From positions 797,489 to 861,488 of the forward strand of contig FN648398.1 in NCBI GenBank assembly GCA_000310025.1: a DNA stretch of 64,000 bases, given 5' to 3'. The notes under the pieces were generated by a model, which worked only from the letters and a program-made list of their open reading frames with translations, made no database searches and was not told where the DNA came from. Each line of letters begins with the position of its first letter. Position 1 is the first letter of the stretch. Source of the DNA: Ectocarpus siliculosus (Eukaryota > Sar > Phaeophyceae > Ectocarpales > Ectocarpaceae). The translations under genes and the position numbers were made by a program. Of the stretch, positions 13,401-25,404 are shown one piece after another.

Positions 13401-16400
13401 AAATCATGATACAGGCATACGGCGGGGTCACGTCAGTTAGCTTATCGCGAACTGACGAAAGCAGCAAGACGCCCGTCAGCGACGGAAAACAGGACCTGGT
13501 GGTGAGCTCGGTGACGAGGGGAATGGGGTATGCACGGACGGGGAGTGTGAATGACGGAGTGGCGGCGGGAATGCGTTGGCAGTTTTGTTGCTTGCACTTG
13601 ACGTTTTTGCGTGTGGGGCAGCGGTGTTGAGAGTGCTGCCTGGAGTGCTTGTTGCGGGACATAAAGGGTGAGTCTGAAGAGGAAGTGCCTGTCATTGTCG
13701 TGGGATATGTGAAAAAGAAAAATGATATTTTGACAAGTGTTTCGTCTGGAGAACACTAGAGGCTTACAAGAGACGACATGGCGTTGCTTCAAACAGAACT
13801 AGAGATCGATGTGTTTTTCGTGGAAACGCTTTCCATACGGTATCTACGAGCAACCGGCAGCTACAACCTCGTGCGGCAAACGTCCACAACCCTGTGCATG
13901 ACGTGAGCACATACGACCGCCGATGACCTCCCACGTTTTGGTTATGTCGAATCAATGTATGTCATCTCGTTCAGGTGTCTGCACCCACCACGGCCGGATG
14001 GTTCAGCACGGACGAAGTAACGGCTGCGCTGACATCTCCACCAACACTGCAAGATAGCTTGCCCACGGCCACCGCTGCTTCCTCTTCTTTCGCCGAACCA
14101 CTACCACCGTCCGCCGTGAATCTTGTCGTCACGCTGATGAGGTGCAACCCTTGCGAGGTACTGGGCTCCCTATGTCGAGGGATCGATACCGACGGCCGAA
14201 TTGCCCTCATCGGCCGGGTCGAAAACGGCGGCGCTAATAGTCAAGCTTCTGCTATTGACACTTCCGGGGGCAGGGCAGGGGGGAAGGGAGGTGGGGTCAA
14301 CGATGGTTGCGCGTTCCGCTGCTCTTTGGAAGTTGCGTGGGACAAAGATGAGGGCGGGGTGTTCGTGCGGCGGTTCAGCATGGAACGTGACGAGAAAAGA
14401 CCGAGGTGTGTGTTGGCTAACCGCACGTGCGTTTCACTCCTGGATGTGTTCATAGATTCCCACGTTCTCGAACTATGCATACGCCGAAAATGTGTTGAAC
14501 GCTTTGCCTGCACTCTAACAAAGGTGCAAGATGTGGGTGACCTTGAGACGGCCTCCAGACAATAACAACAGCAGGCGTCAGTTGGTGTCATCAACATTCG
14601 AAAGAGAGTTTCGCTCTCATTCTCTTGTGGCCAACTCATCTGCATCATTCCCGAAAAGCTGCAGTTTCTGTCCAAAGAGTCTCATTGTATCACGTAAATC
14701 TTCCCCCACTTCGCCCTTCTCCTCTGCTTGTGTTCTGTCGGAAAAACGGCGGCGCCCACATCACTACCACCAACGCCACCTTCGCGTTTCAGTTTCACCC
14801 TCCGAGCGGTGGGAATCCGAGGATTTTCGATTGCTCAACTCCCGGTCACCCTCGCGGACATTGATGAGGTCGAGGATCAGGGAGGCATCGACGACACGTC
14901 TGGGTCAGACACAACGACAAGTCACGGTCGCTCGCGAGGGTCAACGAACTCGTCCGTCACCACTCTGCGCTCCTCGCAAGGAGGCAAGGGACAACCTTCC
15001 CCGCCAGCGAGCAGCGTGGCGGGCTCGGCGAAGTCAGTAAGCACAGAAGAATCATCAGAACGGGCCACACATTCTGCGACATTGGTGCAGTCAGCAGCAC
15101 CAGCAGAGAGGGGTAACTTGATTCAATCTGCAGCGGCGGCAACAGCGACAACATCAAGAACAGCAACAAGTGCGGCATCCGTATCAGCAGAAGCGCCCTT
15201 GGCAAAGTTTAGTTCAGCCCAGGATGAAAGCGAAGAAAGCTCGCAGAAACCTGAAACGACAGCAGCAGCGGCGACGGCGACCGCGGCGGTGGCGGCGGGG
15301 GGCATAGCACCACGTGGCACGGGTGAGGGTGATGATGATTTTTCATGGACTTCAGACCAGAGATTGCGATATGATGGAGAGGAAACTAGTGAAGACCATG
15401 GCCGATCGATGCGAGAGGACAGGATTGTGGAGTCCGTTGCAAAAGAGAACCTTGACCAGCCAAGTGAAGTCGCGATCAATGATGCCACCAAGGGCGTCGT
15501 ATCTAAGCAGGAAGGGCGTCGCGGTGCCGCCGGTGCCTCTTCCCCTGAGGCTCAAGTGGACACAAACGATGCCGAGGGTAGCAGACAGGCAGGTTCGGAG
15601 GTCGTAACGACGAACGAAAAGCCTGCCTCCGGAGGTGGTCTCAACGAGATGGCGGAAGCAAACATTGACGATAGGAGCAGAGGGCAGGGAGAGACGGAGG
15701 AGGTAAACGAGGGAAGACGCGAGGATAAGAAGCACGACGACAATGAAGGGAGGGAGGAGAGCACCGAGGAGGGGGCTGGGAGTCAAGAAGGCGAAGAGGA
15801 AGCTTTGGAACAACAGAAAAGGGAAGCCGAGGACGAGGATGGTAGCGAATCAACGCGCGAGCGAAAACAATTGGCATGCAGTGGTAATACGGACGCCGGC
15901 GAGGATACCCGTCCCGTGGACACGGGACCCCCTCTTCGCGGCAGTGATGGAATACTTCTTCGTCGGGGATCGACCGAGGAGGTGGTCAAAGCAAATACCA
16001 CCACGAGCATGGATGTGGGAGCAGTAGCCAACCGCGTGCCGAAAGACATGATCACACCACTTGTCAAGCGAGGCTCCGAGGGACTCCACAGCGCGAGATC
16101 AATTGGGATAGACGATGGGCACGGGGGAAGTGATGCTCGCTGCGCGACAACTGGTCAAGTTCAAACGCAAGCCCTGCCTCACGCAAACCGTGAGGCGCTT
16201 GCGCCCGACATTGTGCGTGCAGACGAATCAATTTCATTGCAGCGAGACACGGGGAGGGCGGCCGACCCCGCCGCGGTGCTTGGAGAAGGGGCCTCTTCTG
16301 TCGGCATGCTGAATGCAGCGGGGGAAGATCTAGGGACAACTCCCGTAGGAGATGCTAAAGACGACGGGACATTCTTGAAAGCGACGTCTCATCGAGACAC

Positions 16401-18942
16401 GGCCGATGAGGTGGTTGTGGAGGGACCCATAAACAATGAACCCCTTGGTGTGCTAGCAGTTCCTTCTTCTCACCCGCTGATTGGCTCGGCTCCCGGTACG
16501 ATCGAGGACATCAAAGAAGTCAACAACGGTGATGGAAACGGTGATGTAGAAGAGTTGCTTCGCCAACAAGACAAGAGAAATTCATCACCACTTACTGACG
16601 GTGAAGGTGCGAATGACGATGGACAGGCAACCTCTGCTACCAAAGTCACTCCGCTGGAAACAGGAGAATATGAATATGCTCCTGCGGACGTACTAGACGT
16701 GGCAGATGAGGGAGGCACTAAAGACAACGAAGGCGTTCCTCCACGACTGAACGAAGAAGTGGCCCTTGAGAATGAAGAGGGGCGGGCAGGAAAACAACAC
16801 GAGCTGAATCAAACCGCCAGTGTTGTTGATGCTCAGAGGTTGCAGGATCAAACGGCGGATGATGTCAACGGCAAGTCTGAAGAAGACGCTGTCAACTTTT
16901 CCCAAGACAAGGTAGCCGCTGACAAAGCTGACCAGGGGGATCTGAACAGGGAAGATGCCGATCGTATGGCCACGACGAGCAACAGCACAGACTCCGGGGA
17001 CTTGCTGCCGACGAACGTGTGGACGTTCCCTCCATCATTCGAGGCCCTGATGACTCTTTCCACCGCAAACAACACGGTGGAGTGCAAAGCTGAGGGCGAA
17101 ATAACGCTCGAAGTCGAAGCCGCGACCCTGGGCGAGGAGCAGGCATCGACACACGGCAACGAAGGACAAACTAAAAAGAAGCAACGAGCGACCTCCGTGG
17201 GCTCCCCCGAGAACAATGTCGAACCATTCTGGCGAAGCCGTTACTGCATATACAGGATAGCGGTGGAGGAAGGTAGCCAGACCCCGCCAGTGGCAGACAT
17301 CGACCTGGAAGACGATGACGCTCAGACACGCCTCGAACAACTTCTCGGGGGTTCGTACGGCCTAACGATGGAAGAGGTCCTAGATCGTTTCTCCCCGGAG
17401 ACTGACCTCGGTTCCGGCGGCGCTGTGGTGCGGTCGTTCACGAACAGCATCTGTGAGCTCCGCCCGTCTCTTCTTCGGGGGCAACCAAAAAGCACAAGCT
17501 CCGACGACGGTCGGCCCGGAGGTGGTGATTCCCGCGGACGAAGCGATGATGACTCTGTGTACAAAGCCGTGGAGGCAGCTCTGCGAGGGCGCGGCGGTGG
17601 GGCCGAGTGGCAAGAGGTGCAGGTACGAGTGGGCACTTCCCGCGTCTTGGAAGTACGCGTCGTCACCACTTCTTCTGACGAGACCACCAGGGGGGAAGAT
17701 ATCGTCGAGAGCGGGTCCAATCCTGGTGGACCGTCGGCAACAACATCGGTCGACCCTCCCTCGAAGGGTGCTGTCTGCACTAGCGTCGTCGATTGTTCGG
17801 GTATCGACTCGCCCCCGGCGTTGAGGCCGCACATACTCGCGGGAGGAGTGCCCGCGTCGGTGGCAGACGCTTTAGACCGAGCGGGTTTTTTCACCCCGGG
17901 GCCCGCCGTAGACCTCGCCGGTGTTTTCGCAGCGTTAGCCGACGAGGCGAAAACCGGAGGCCCTTCTGAAACGCATGCCGCTACCGGTATTTCTCAATCA
18001 TCGCCGGGCGTGAAGCAAAAGGAAGGAACGGGGGGCTGGCCAGGTCTTGACCGCGCCAGGAGTAGGCGGAAGGAGTTACACGTCCCGCACGGCGCACGAA
18101 GAAGCGGAAGCTTCGCAACCATCCACAAGTGTACCGTAGCCGTCACCGGAACGCCGGAGGATATCCAACTCGATATTCTGCCGGCGGTGGTTGATGATCA
18201 GGGTTTCATCGGTCAAGCCGGGGTGACCACGGCGCGCTTGTCACGTTTGAGGCCCCTCGGTACCTCCTCGTTGCGTTGTTCGCCGGCACCAGCCCTAGCT
18301 TCCGAGGGTGAAGAAGCTGTCGCAGCAGAACGCCACCGGAACAACCGAAACCACAGCGACTCCGATAGTAAAGGTAGAGAGAGCAGTTCGGAAGAACACA
18401 AACCCGAGAATGTGTCATCACAATCGGCACCTAGTAGTAGAGAACATGGGGCGGGGTTGACGGTCGGGGACCGTGTAGAGGCGCGATACGGCGGTAAAAG
18501 CGAGTGGTTCCCTGGGACTGTCAGAGAAATTCACGATGTCGATGATGCACATACGCCAGCTTCTACACGTGATGTTGTTGCTGGTGGTGGTGGAAATGGT
18601 GGTGGGAATAGTGGATTGAAAAGCAAACTTTGCAGCGTTGCTATCGACTACGACGACGGGGACACCGAAGAGAGAGTCCCTCGCGTACGGGTGCGGCTGG
18701 TTGGCCAGAAACAGCCAAGATTCTTGAACGAGGGAGACGAAGTGGACGTCAAGCGAGGGAAGAAAATAAGGTTAGCGAGGGTTGTTACCCGCCCCTCCTC
18801 TTCCCCTAATATCGAGGGACAATATGACCTAGAGATCTTGAGTGAAGATGGTCAAAGAACCAGCGGGGGTGGCGGTATTGTTGAAAATTGCCCGAGGAGT
18901 GTCATTATGGCATTACACGGCTGGCCCCCTACCCGTAAATAG
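4451..18942 (+). CDS. Giant multidomain protein with C2-like, EF-hand-like, ankyrin-like and Tudor-like regions
   Basis: Exons inferred from GT-AG sites and phase: 4544-5165, 5416-8815, 9025-10222, 10353-10547, 10715-11994, 12282-12471, 12745-12798, 13064-13117, 13256-13501, about 13771-13902, 13975-14405 and 14793-18942 (stop). They sum to 11,952 nt (3,983 residues) with no stop and matching phases at every junction. A 21-nt exon at 4451-4471 is likely upstream; the true start is unresolved. The exon near 13.8 kb is the least certain, because two frames are possible there. Visible regions, numbered from 4544: a C2-like fold near residues 180-330, split by the first intron (LYVRCGG… then VVHESFEWNIS, and a WYPL motif); a second C2-like fold near 420-620 (YLTVRLCC… VELLVRD); an EF-hand-like stretch near 740-810 (FTEFVSWL); an ankyrin-like repeat near 1780-1830 (TALHHAAARGDEFLVRLLL); another C2-like region near 2520-2630 (FTLRAVGIRGF); an acidic disordered region near 2640-3400; and a Tudor-like domain near 3822-3907 (GDRVEARYGGKSEWFPGTV, IDYDDGDTEERV). 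C2 domains usually bind membranes or partners; Tudor folds bind methylated residues or act as spacers. The role is unknown. It recalls large C2 scaffold proteins of centrioles and cilia, but that is a guess. Confidence 0.7.
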
Positions 18943-21285
18943 AATCTATTTAGCAGATGGCCGGACGGGCGGTGTAGCACATAAAAGCTGCAGATTGAGG
19001 GTCAGAGTTTTTCGTACGAAGGGCCCAGTGGGAGACGAGGTGCACTGTCAGATATTAGGTGCAGTCTAGGGTCGGTGCGGGCGAACGTGGCACGATCCCT
19101 TGTCGAACTTTGATTAAAGAATGAGCCCAGCCTCGTTTCGGTAGAATCACATCATTGCGTAGCACAACAAAAGAATCACTCAATTCTTCGTTCGAGAAGT
19201 TCCGTTTGCGGGGGGTGCTTCGTTGTGGAGCAAACTTATTGGTGTCATTTTGTCTTGCAATAGAGGACACACATGCGATACGATCGTGAAATAGATCATA
19301 GATTGTGCAACGATTTTCTTACGACACTTTTCCCCATGGCCCCGCCAAACTGGCGAGATCACTCGACGCCGAGTTGTTGGCCATCATCATCCATACAGAT
19401 GGTATACATCTGATACCAAGTCAACATCACGCGACATCACCCGATATGATACATGGAGATGTTGCGTAAGGTATTCTGAATAGAGGGAATCCACGTGCGA
19501 TTCGGGTTTCCACCTTTGACGGTTTTTGACGTGAACTCCTCTACGAGACCGTTACGGATGAAACATAAGTTGAAGAGAGGCTTGCACACAACCAACCAAA
19601 TCAATCCCTGCGTGAAAATTGTATGTGCGTGCTTCAATTCGTGTTGTATTCGCCTACAGCGTTCGATGTCACACAGATCCGCGGTGCACGGAGCAGAGAT
19701 AGTGCCTACAGTAGCATCTATCTATGATGATTAGTCTATGCGTTCCGCAAAGACAGTCATCAACGCGTACGTACGTACGTCAATTACGCACACTGCTGGT
19801 GGTAGCGGGGTATATGTGGCCCAGTGCCTACTGTGCCATTCCAGCGATAACCTACCCTATCTACCCTACCCTAACCTTACTGCCTCTTGCCGTCGTACGC
19901 GTGAAGGTCCACCCGACGCCTGAACTCGGCCGCGACGCCTGATGGACAATTCCGCACTACAAGTGCCACTACTGTAAGACGCTACACAGTATAGTCTAGA
20001 CTGTAGGCCCATCCGGCTCGAACGATTCAACAACAGCACCTTTATAGCTTGCAACATGGCACGTCATAGTCTACTCGCTTCCTGGATTCAACTTCAATGA
20101 TCATGCTCTGTAAGGTGCACGGGTGGCCAGAGGCAGGTTGTGCGTAGGTTGGGGCACCAACTACAACCTGGGGGGGGGAGGTTGTAGAGAGGTTGCAGCC
20201 CAAAGCGTGCAAGGTATCCCGCATCTTGGATAGTGGCGTTATTGCAATCAACACAGCGGGCTGCAAGCCTGAAGAAAAGATGGTTTCATGGTAGAACTCG
20301 ACCTCCCAACCTCCCCCCCCAGGTTGTAGTTCGTGCCCAACCTGCCCCTCTGGCCACCAGTACAGCCCTGCGTAGCTCGGCCTATGGATCGAGTAGACTA
20401 CTACAGTAGGCGATGGTTGGTCCGACGTTGCTACCGTCCACACATTTGTCGGACCAGCGCAGTTGCAACCTGTGACGTGCACAGCAGTCAATTTCAATAG
20501 CAGATAAAAAATCGTCTTCGTTACGCACGGTCCGGGGAACATGACAAAAAACACATACTACCAGTTATTTATTACAGTGTTACCACCTTACCAAAAGCAA
20601 CGAGAATCTCTTACATAGTGATGACCACAACACGGTTGGCCGAGGCAAGCTGCGATGCAGGGATGCCAGCCGGAACAACTACCTACGGTAGACTGCAGCA
20701 ACCCAGTGGATCAAATGTATTTACATGCATAGAGACGTCAGCACTCCGCGCTGGCACAACAACGTCTTGTGCTGATTAGCTTGCTAGAATATTGGGCTGC
20801 TACTTCTAGAATGCGACACGTAGAGTAGGGTGGGTGGAACGTGTATCGTGGAATGAGAAGTCGCGTTGTGTCGCGATCGTACTCGTTGGTCCGTTGGTCG
20901 CTGCTTGGTTGCGGCGAAATCACGAACCGACACCAATCAGGCCGCCTCACCGCTCCTGGCTCCTGACTCCTGACTCCTGACCACCCCTTCCAGCCGTAGG
21001 TTGGTCCACTGCCTGCACGGCATACCCACACTCCTGCTGGACGTAAGGTTGCTATATTCTCGTCCTGAGTACATCACAGTACCCGATCTGGAGGGCACGC
21101 ATAAGCGGCGGTAGGGTGGTGTCGGGTGTGGCGGTGTGTGTACTGCAGTCGCGGGGTAACTTAATTAAGGAATAATTAAAACTTGGTACAGCTGGGTTGC
21201 TGTCGACCCTGCAGACCAACGTGGACCACGCTGTACCATTTGGCGCCGGAAGCTGCTAGTTTCGCACTGAAGTCACAGAGCGAAG
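18943..21285. other. Intergenic region
   Basis: No credible gene was found between the giant C2 gene and the next plus-strand gene. It holds the foldback element at 20067-20400, a short ACGT run near 19766, and a short CCCTA-rich stretch near 19850-19880. Confidence 0.5.
20067..20400. mobile_element. Foldback / MITE-like inverted-repeat element
   Basis: The outer ends TAGTCTACTCG (20067-20077) and CGAGTAGACTA (20390-20400) are exact inverted copies. Inside them, a longer imperfect inverted pair runs from about 20122-20195 (GGGTGGCCAGAGGCAGGTTG, then CAACTACAACC plus a G-run) to about 20290-20358 (a C-run, GGTTGTAGTTCG, CTCTGGCCACC). Between them lie about 100 bp of unrelated sequence. This fits a non-autonomous foldback DNA element with no coding capacity. 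No clear target-site duplication was seen, so the outer boundary is uncertain. Confidence 0.6.
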
Positions 21286-24200
21286 ATGGTCATTCGCGGG
21301 GACACATCGAATGCCGTCAAGGACCTGCTGAGGTCCATGCTCCACGCATGGTACGACCTCACCAGGGAGGAGGCTGGTGCCTGGACGAACCACCTCGAAG
21401 CAGAGGCCGCTCTTCAGCACGAGATGCGACAACCCGTAAGGCCGGTTGTTGTTATCGTTGTTCACAACACACACCCATCATCGTGCTGTAGGCTTTATGT
21501 GCACCGAAGAAGCAGACTAGTCTACAGCTCTTGGAGGCACTGCCACCCATTGTAGGTTAGGTGAAAATTACGAGCACCAATTCGTGCACGGGGGGAATAA
21601 AATAACACATATCGCGGGTACTTTTGTCTCGTTTCTGTTGCTACAAGTATCGTGTGTGCTTGCAACTGCTGTGTGGAAATTGGTAGACCTTACCCGACGG
21701 CACCAGCGCAACGTTGTCAACTACTGCATGTAGTATTAATGTATCATGTGCGTGTGCAAAAAAATACGACTGGCACCTACCGCCCTCCTTCGAGCAGGTG
21801 ACGAAACGCATCAACTCCGTAGAATAAGCTATTGCCCCATGTATGACACACGCTCCCCCGTCCGTCCTTGTTTTCGCCTCCTTTGGTCTACCCCGAACAC
21901 CCACGCATTCAACTCGTGACGCTCAGGAGCAAGTTACGAAGCTGGTCTGCGGGATATTGTTTCACGCGTGGCGAGAGCACGTGATGAACCCACTCGTGCG
22001 AGGGAGGCGAAAAAACCGTCCAGAATCTAAGTCGGCCTGGGTGCAGCGCATGATGGCCCCCAAAACGAAAGCAGCGCGAGGGGGTAGCAACAGTGAAGGG
22101 GGCCGACTGGACGAAACAAGTGGAGGAAAAGCTGATTGTAACGTTGCATCTAATTCCGAGCAGGAGGTGGGTCGTGCCACTATGCTGACAAGGAAACATC
22201 CGGAAAGGACAGATAGTGAGGCGGTAAAGATGGGGCAAGGGCAGAAAATTTGGTACAGGGGTATCTAAACCACTGCTTCCCCGAACAATAAGACTCCAAA
22301 TCATCAACGTTGAATACCTGCTGTTCTTCTACGAAAGAAGACCTACAGTAGGCTTTCCCACGCTTTCTTCTTGGAATTCTGTGCCTCACCCTCACGATGG
22401 ATTGTTGGACGACATTCGTTAACCGCAACCGGCAAACTTCGGGCCACAGTGAAAACATCGTCCCCAATAGCAACGGATACGCTTCAATGCGAATTTGTCT
22501 TAGTCGAGGGAAAACTACCCTTGTCAAAATGCAACAGATAATATCTCTTCACGTTCAACTTTGCCGTGGTAGAGGATCGTGTCCAGCAAAAAAAACATGG
22601 CCCGAATGGTGCTTCCACTCCTCCCATCGTGGCATAAAACCTAGGTAATTGTCGGAGTCTGGCGATCTTCGTCGCTTGAGAGATCAAGCCGCCAAAGAAG
22701 GCAGGGGCATCACCCTCTTGGATCAAGGTGGGAATAACTTGGACCCAGAGGCTCTGTATATCAGTGTGCATGTGCTCTTGAGGGAAAATAGGTTGGGCCT
22801 TTGTTCACAAACACCATTTTCTCTTTTTGTTTGTGTGCAATGTCCAGAACTTTGAGTTCGAAACTTTTGCTGGCAAACGCCTTCAACTAAGAAACGATTG
22901 AGCGTCGATGTGGTCAAATATGCCAGCTAACCGACTAGGTCCTTGAAGTATGGCAGTCGGGCGATTCAAACTCAACGAATAGAGCACCCTCTCCCCGATG
23001 ATGGGTATTCCGATTGTCAAAGAAAGCTGGTTGAAGCTGGACACCTTTTTTATTTTACCCTCATCACCGTTCGATACTCTCTGCGTACGTAGTCTCTGCC
23101 GATCAACTGCTGCACCTATGTTGCGTTCCCTTTCGCTCTGGGTAACGACGTCGACCATCTGGCCAAACGAAGCACGGATCAATGTAAACGCATGCCATAG
23201 AGACGTCGGCTCATCGTGGTAAATACACTGGACGGCAAACGACACGAACAAATGGGAATGCTTAAGCACTGGCTCTCACCTCGCCTTACCTAACACTCCG
23301 TATACAAAGCAGCTCGACGGACGGAAAAGAACTGGACGGCCTCGTACCTTTGGGCCAGTATGTTAACTTACCTCGTCACATTTCGCCACCCAATGCATCA
23401 AGCATCTAACCCGCAAAATTGTTGTGCTATACCGGGCAAAACATAAAAGCCAAAATCAAACAAACCTTTGCCTTTGCTTGGGTGCTTTCGCTCACAAGCC
23501 CAAAGCAACAGTTGTTCGAGAGACAAGACAACCACCCCTTGGATAATCCCAAACTCTGCAAGATATCTCAAGCAAATCACGTTCACTCACCTGGTGTTTA
23601 GGACAGCCTGTACCGCAACCTTGGGTTCACCGTTCGTTGTCGTGCTGCGCCTATGTATAAACACGATGCGCTAGGTATTTGAGGGTGCAGACCACATCAC
23701 CCGAAAACATTCGATATGGAAGGAGTCCGGCCGCTCCGGCATCACCATCGCCGGTACCTCCCCCGGCGGCGGCCCGCCGGTCCACCGGCGCGGCTACCGC
23801 CCCCCGCCGCTCATGGAGATCAAGGCGTCATCCGCGGCAGCAGACCGAACCTGCAACTATCGGAAGCAACGGAGCTCTGCGGTGCGACCACAGACAATTG
23901 TGTTGTGTTGCTCCCGACCGATCTTCTGTCGCCGCTGACGGGTCCTTTGTCCCCGACGTGTCCGTTTGTTCCGGAGGCTGCTGGCCTGGCTCTTCCAGTG
24001 GCAACGTGGCGTCGGCGCCGCGGTCACCTGGTCCTGGCGGCCGCCGCCAGAAGGACGTATTGGCCGGCGACAGTCAAGTGTTCGGAAAAAAAGACAAACT
24101 CTTCGAAAACGTTGCCAGCGCCGGTCCTGTCAACGACAGCCAAGAGAAGGGAGAGAGCTCAGAAAACGTTGACACAGAGGGTGACGACGATGGCTGGCGT

Positions 24201-25404
24201 GGTGCCGCATTTTCCTACCTTGGCCGCTGCTCCCCGCCTCTGACCTGGGACGAGTTGGAGCCGTGGGAGCAAAGAAACCCAAGGATTGAGTGGATGCTTA
24301 CGTCCAGAGGGATGGGAGGTGGCGAGGGGAGATGGGGCGACAAGAGTAGCGGAGTGGTCGTCCCGAAGGGAGTGCCGGTGGTTCCCGACGGCGAGGTCAG
24401 TAACCACGACAGAATGATTGGACCTCGGAGTTTTATCCTGTCTTCAAGAGCTCATTTCTGGTATGATCGTAGTAGTAAGGATTGTGTCTCTGAATTGTTG
24501 GTATTGTTATGCCTAAAGGAAGTTTTGGAGGGGGCAGCGCGTACTCGTCATAAAGCATGGTTGCTGCGTACAGTACGCCCAAAGTTTCGACTCCTACATA
24601 CAAAGCCTGGCGGCGGAGTGGCTCGGATATTTCCCGACCAGGAAGATGTTTAATAACGTGGCATGAATCCCGGAGCGTCGCGAGATAAGGTGAGTCGCAT
24701 GGGGCGTTGATCTCATTCCAACAACCTGTCGTTCGACAGATTTCGAAGAATCGACGAAATACTAATCTAGGTATTACATTCCCAACTTCGCATGTAAAAA
24801 TTACTAATACGTCACATATTCCCAGGTTCTTCGTCGAGTTGCTGCTCGACTAGACCAGTTCAACATCACCGACCACAGGCAACAACGAGCCTCGGCACTG
24901 CTGTTGCTACTGAGAGGGGAGAAGCAGAGCGGTGACGGACGAGCCTACGACGCCCGCTGCGGCGGAACGGCGATGCCCCCAGATACTCCTGTCAAAATCG
25001 GGCTGGCGACCGCTTGCTCTGCCTCTGGATGCTGTATGCCCTTTCAGGCAGACCGGAGTGGGAAGATCAAACCGAGGCGGGGTAGAAGTGGTTGCCGAAA
25101 CATTGCCGAAAATGGTAGGGGGGTGCGGGGCGCGACGAACTTGAGCAAGGGCAGCACTAGTAACGTGCAGACAAGAGTGAGCGATGGCGGAGCACACGGG
25201 GCGGTGCCGTCAAGATCTGTGGTGGATGGTGTCGGCAGAGACATCGCTCGTGTCAGGAAGGGTAGGGTCACGATCAACAACCGTGATTTGTGCGGTAAGA
25301 CATCATCCCCAGCGTTAGTTGTACCGCACGAAGCCCGAGAAGTAATGTTCGGGTTCGGCTCCCGGCTCGGGAGGCATTCAGATAGAGAGGACAGGTGGAT
25401 TTGA
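21286..25404 (+). CDS. Hypothetical protein with two Sfi1-like tryptophan motifs (four exons inferred)
   Basis: Exons inferred: 21286-21435, 21927-22166, 23691-24395 and 24826-25404 (stop). All junctions are phase 0 and the joined frame is open for 557 residues; an extra small exon between 22167 and 23690 cannot be excluded. The start is the ATG at 21286, with an in-frame TGA just upstream. Residues 10-30 (DLLRSMLHAWYDLTREE) and 51-70 (LVCGILFHAWREHVMNP) both fit the L-x2-[ML]-[LF]-x-A-W pattern of Sfi1/centrin-binding repeats. The intron falls between them, as expected for duplicated repeat units. The third exon is proline/alanine-rich, then acidic, and carries a W-rich patch (LTWDELEPWEQRNPRIEW). 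The fourth starts with a helical stretch (VLRRVAARLDQF) and ends in basic, glycine-rich, probably disordered sequence. No domain family was recognised with confidence. The Sfi1 resemblance is an inference from two motifs only. It lies tail to tail with the transporter gene. Confidence 0.45.

Noticed and set aside
14241-17894. Several minus-strand open frames over the giant gene
   Set aside because: They are shadows of the GC-biased plus-strand exons, rich in Ser/Pro/Leu as expected for antisense of acidic coding sequence.
19850-19880. CCCTA-rich stretch resembling an interstitial telomere repeat
   Set aside because: It has only a few irregular CCCTA units and no true CCCTAA array.
23716-24243. 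175-codon plus-strand open frame (His/Arg/Pro-rich)
   Set aside because: It is an alternate frame of the 23691-24395 exon. The exon frame is longer, has balanced composition and splices in phase.
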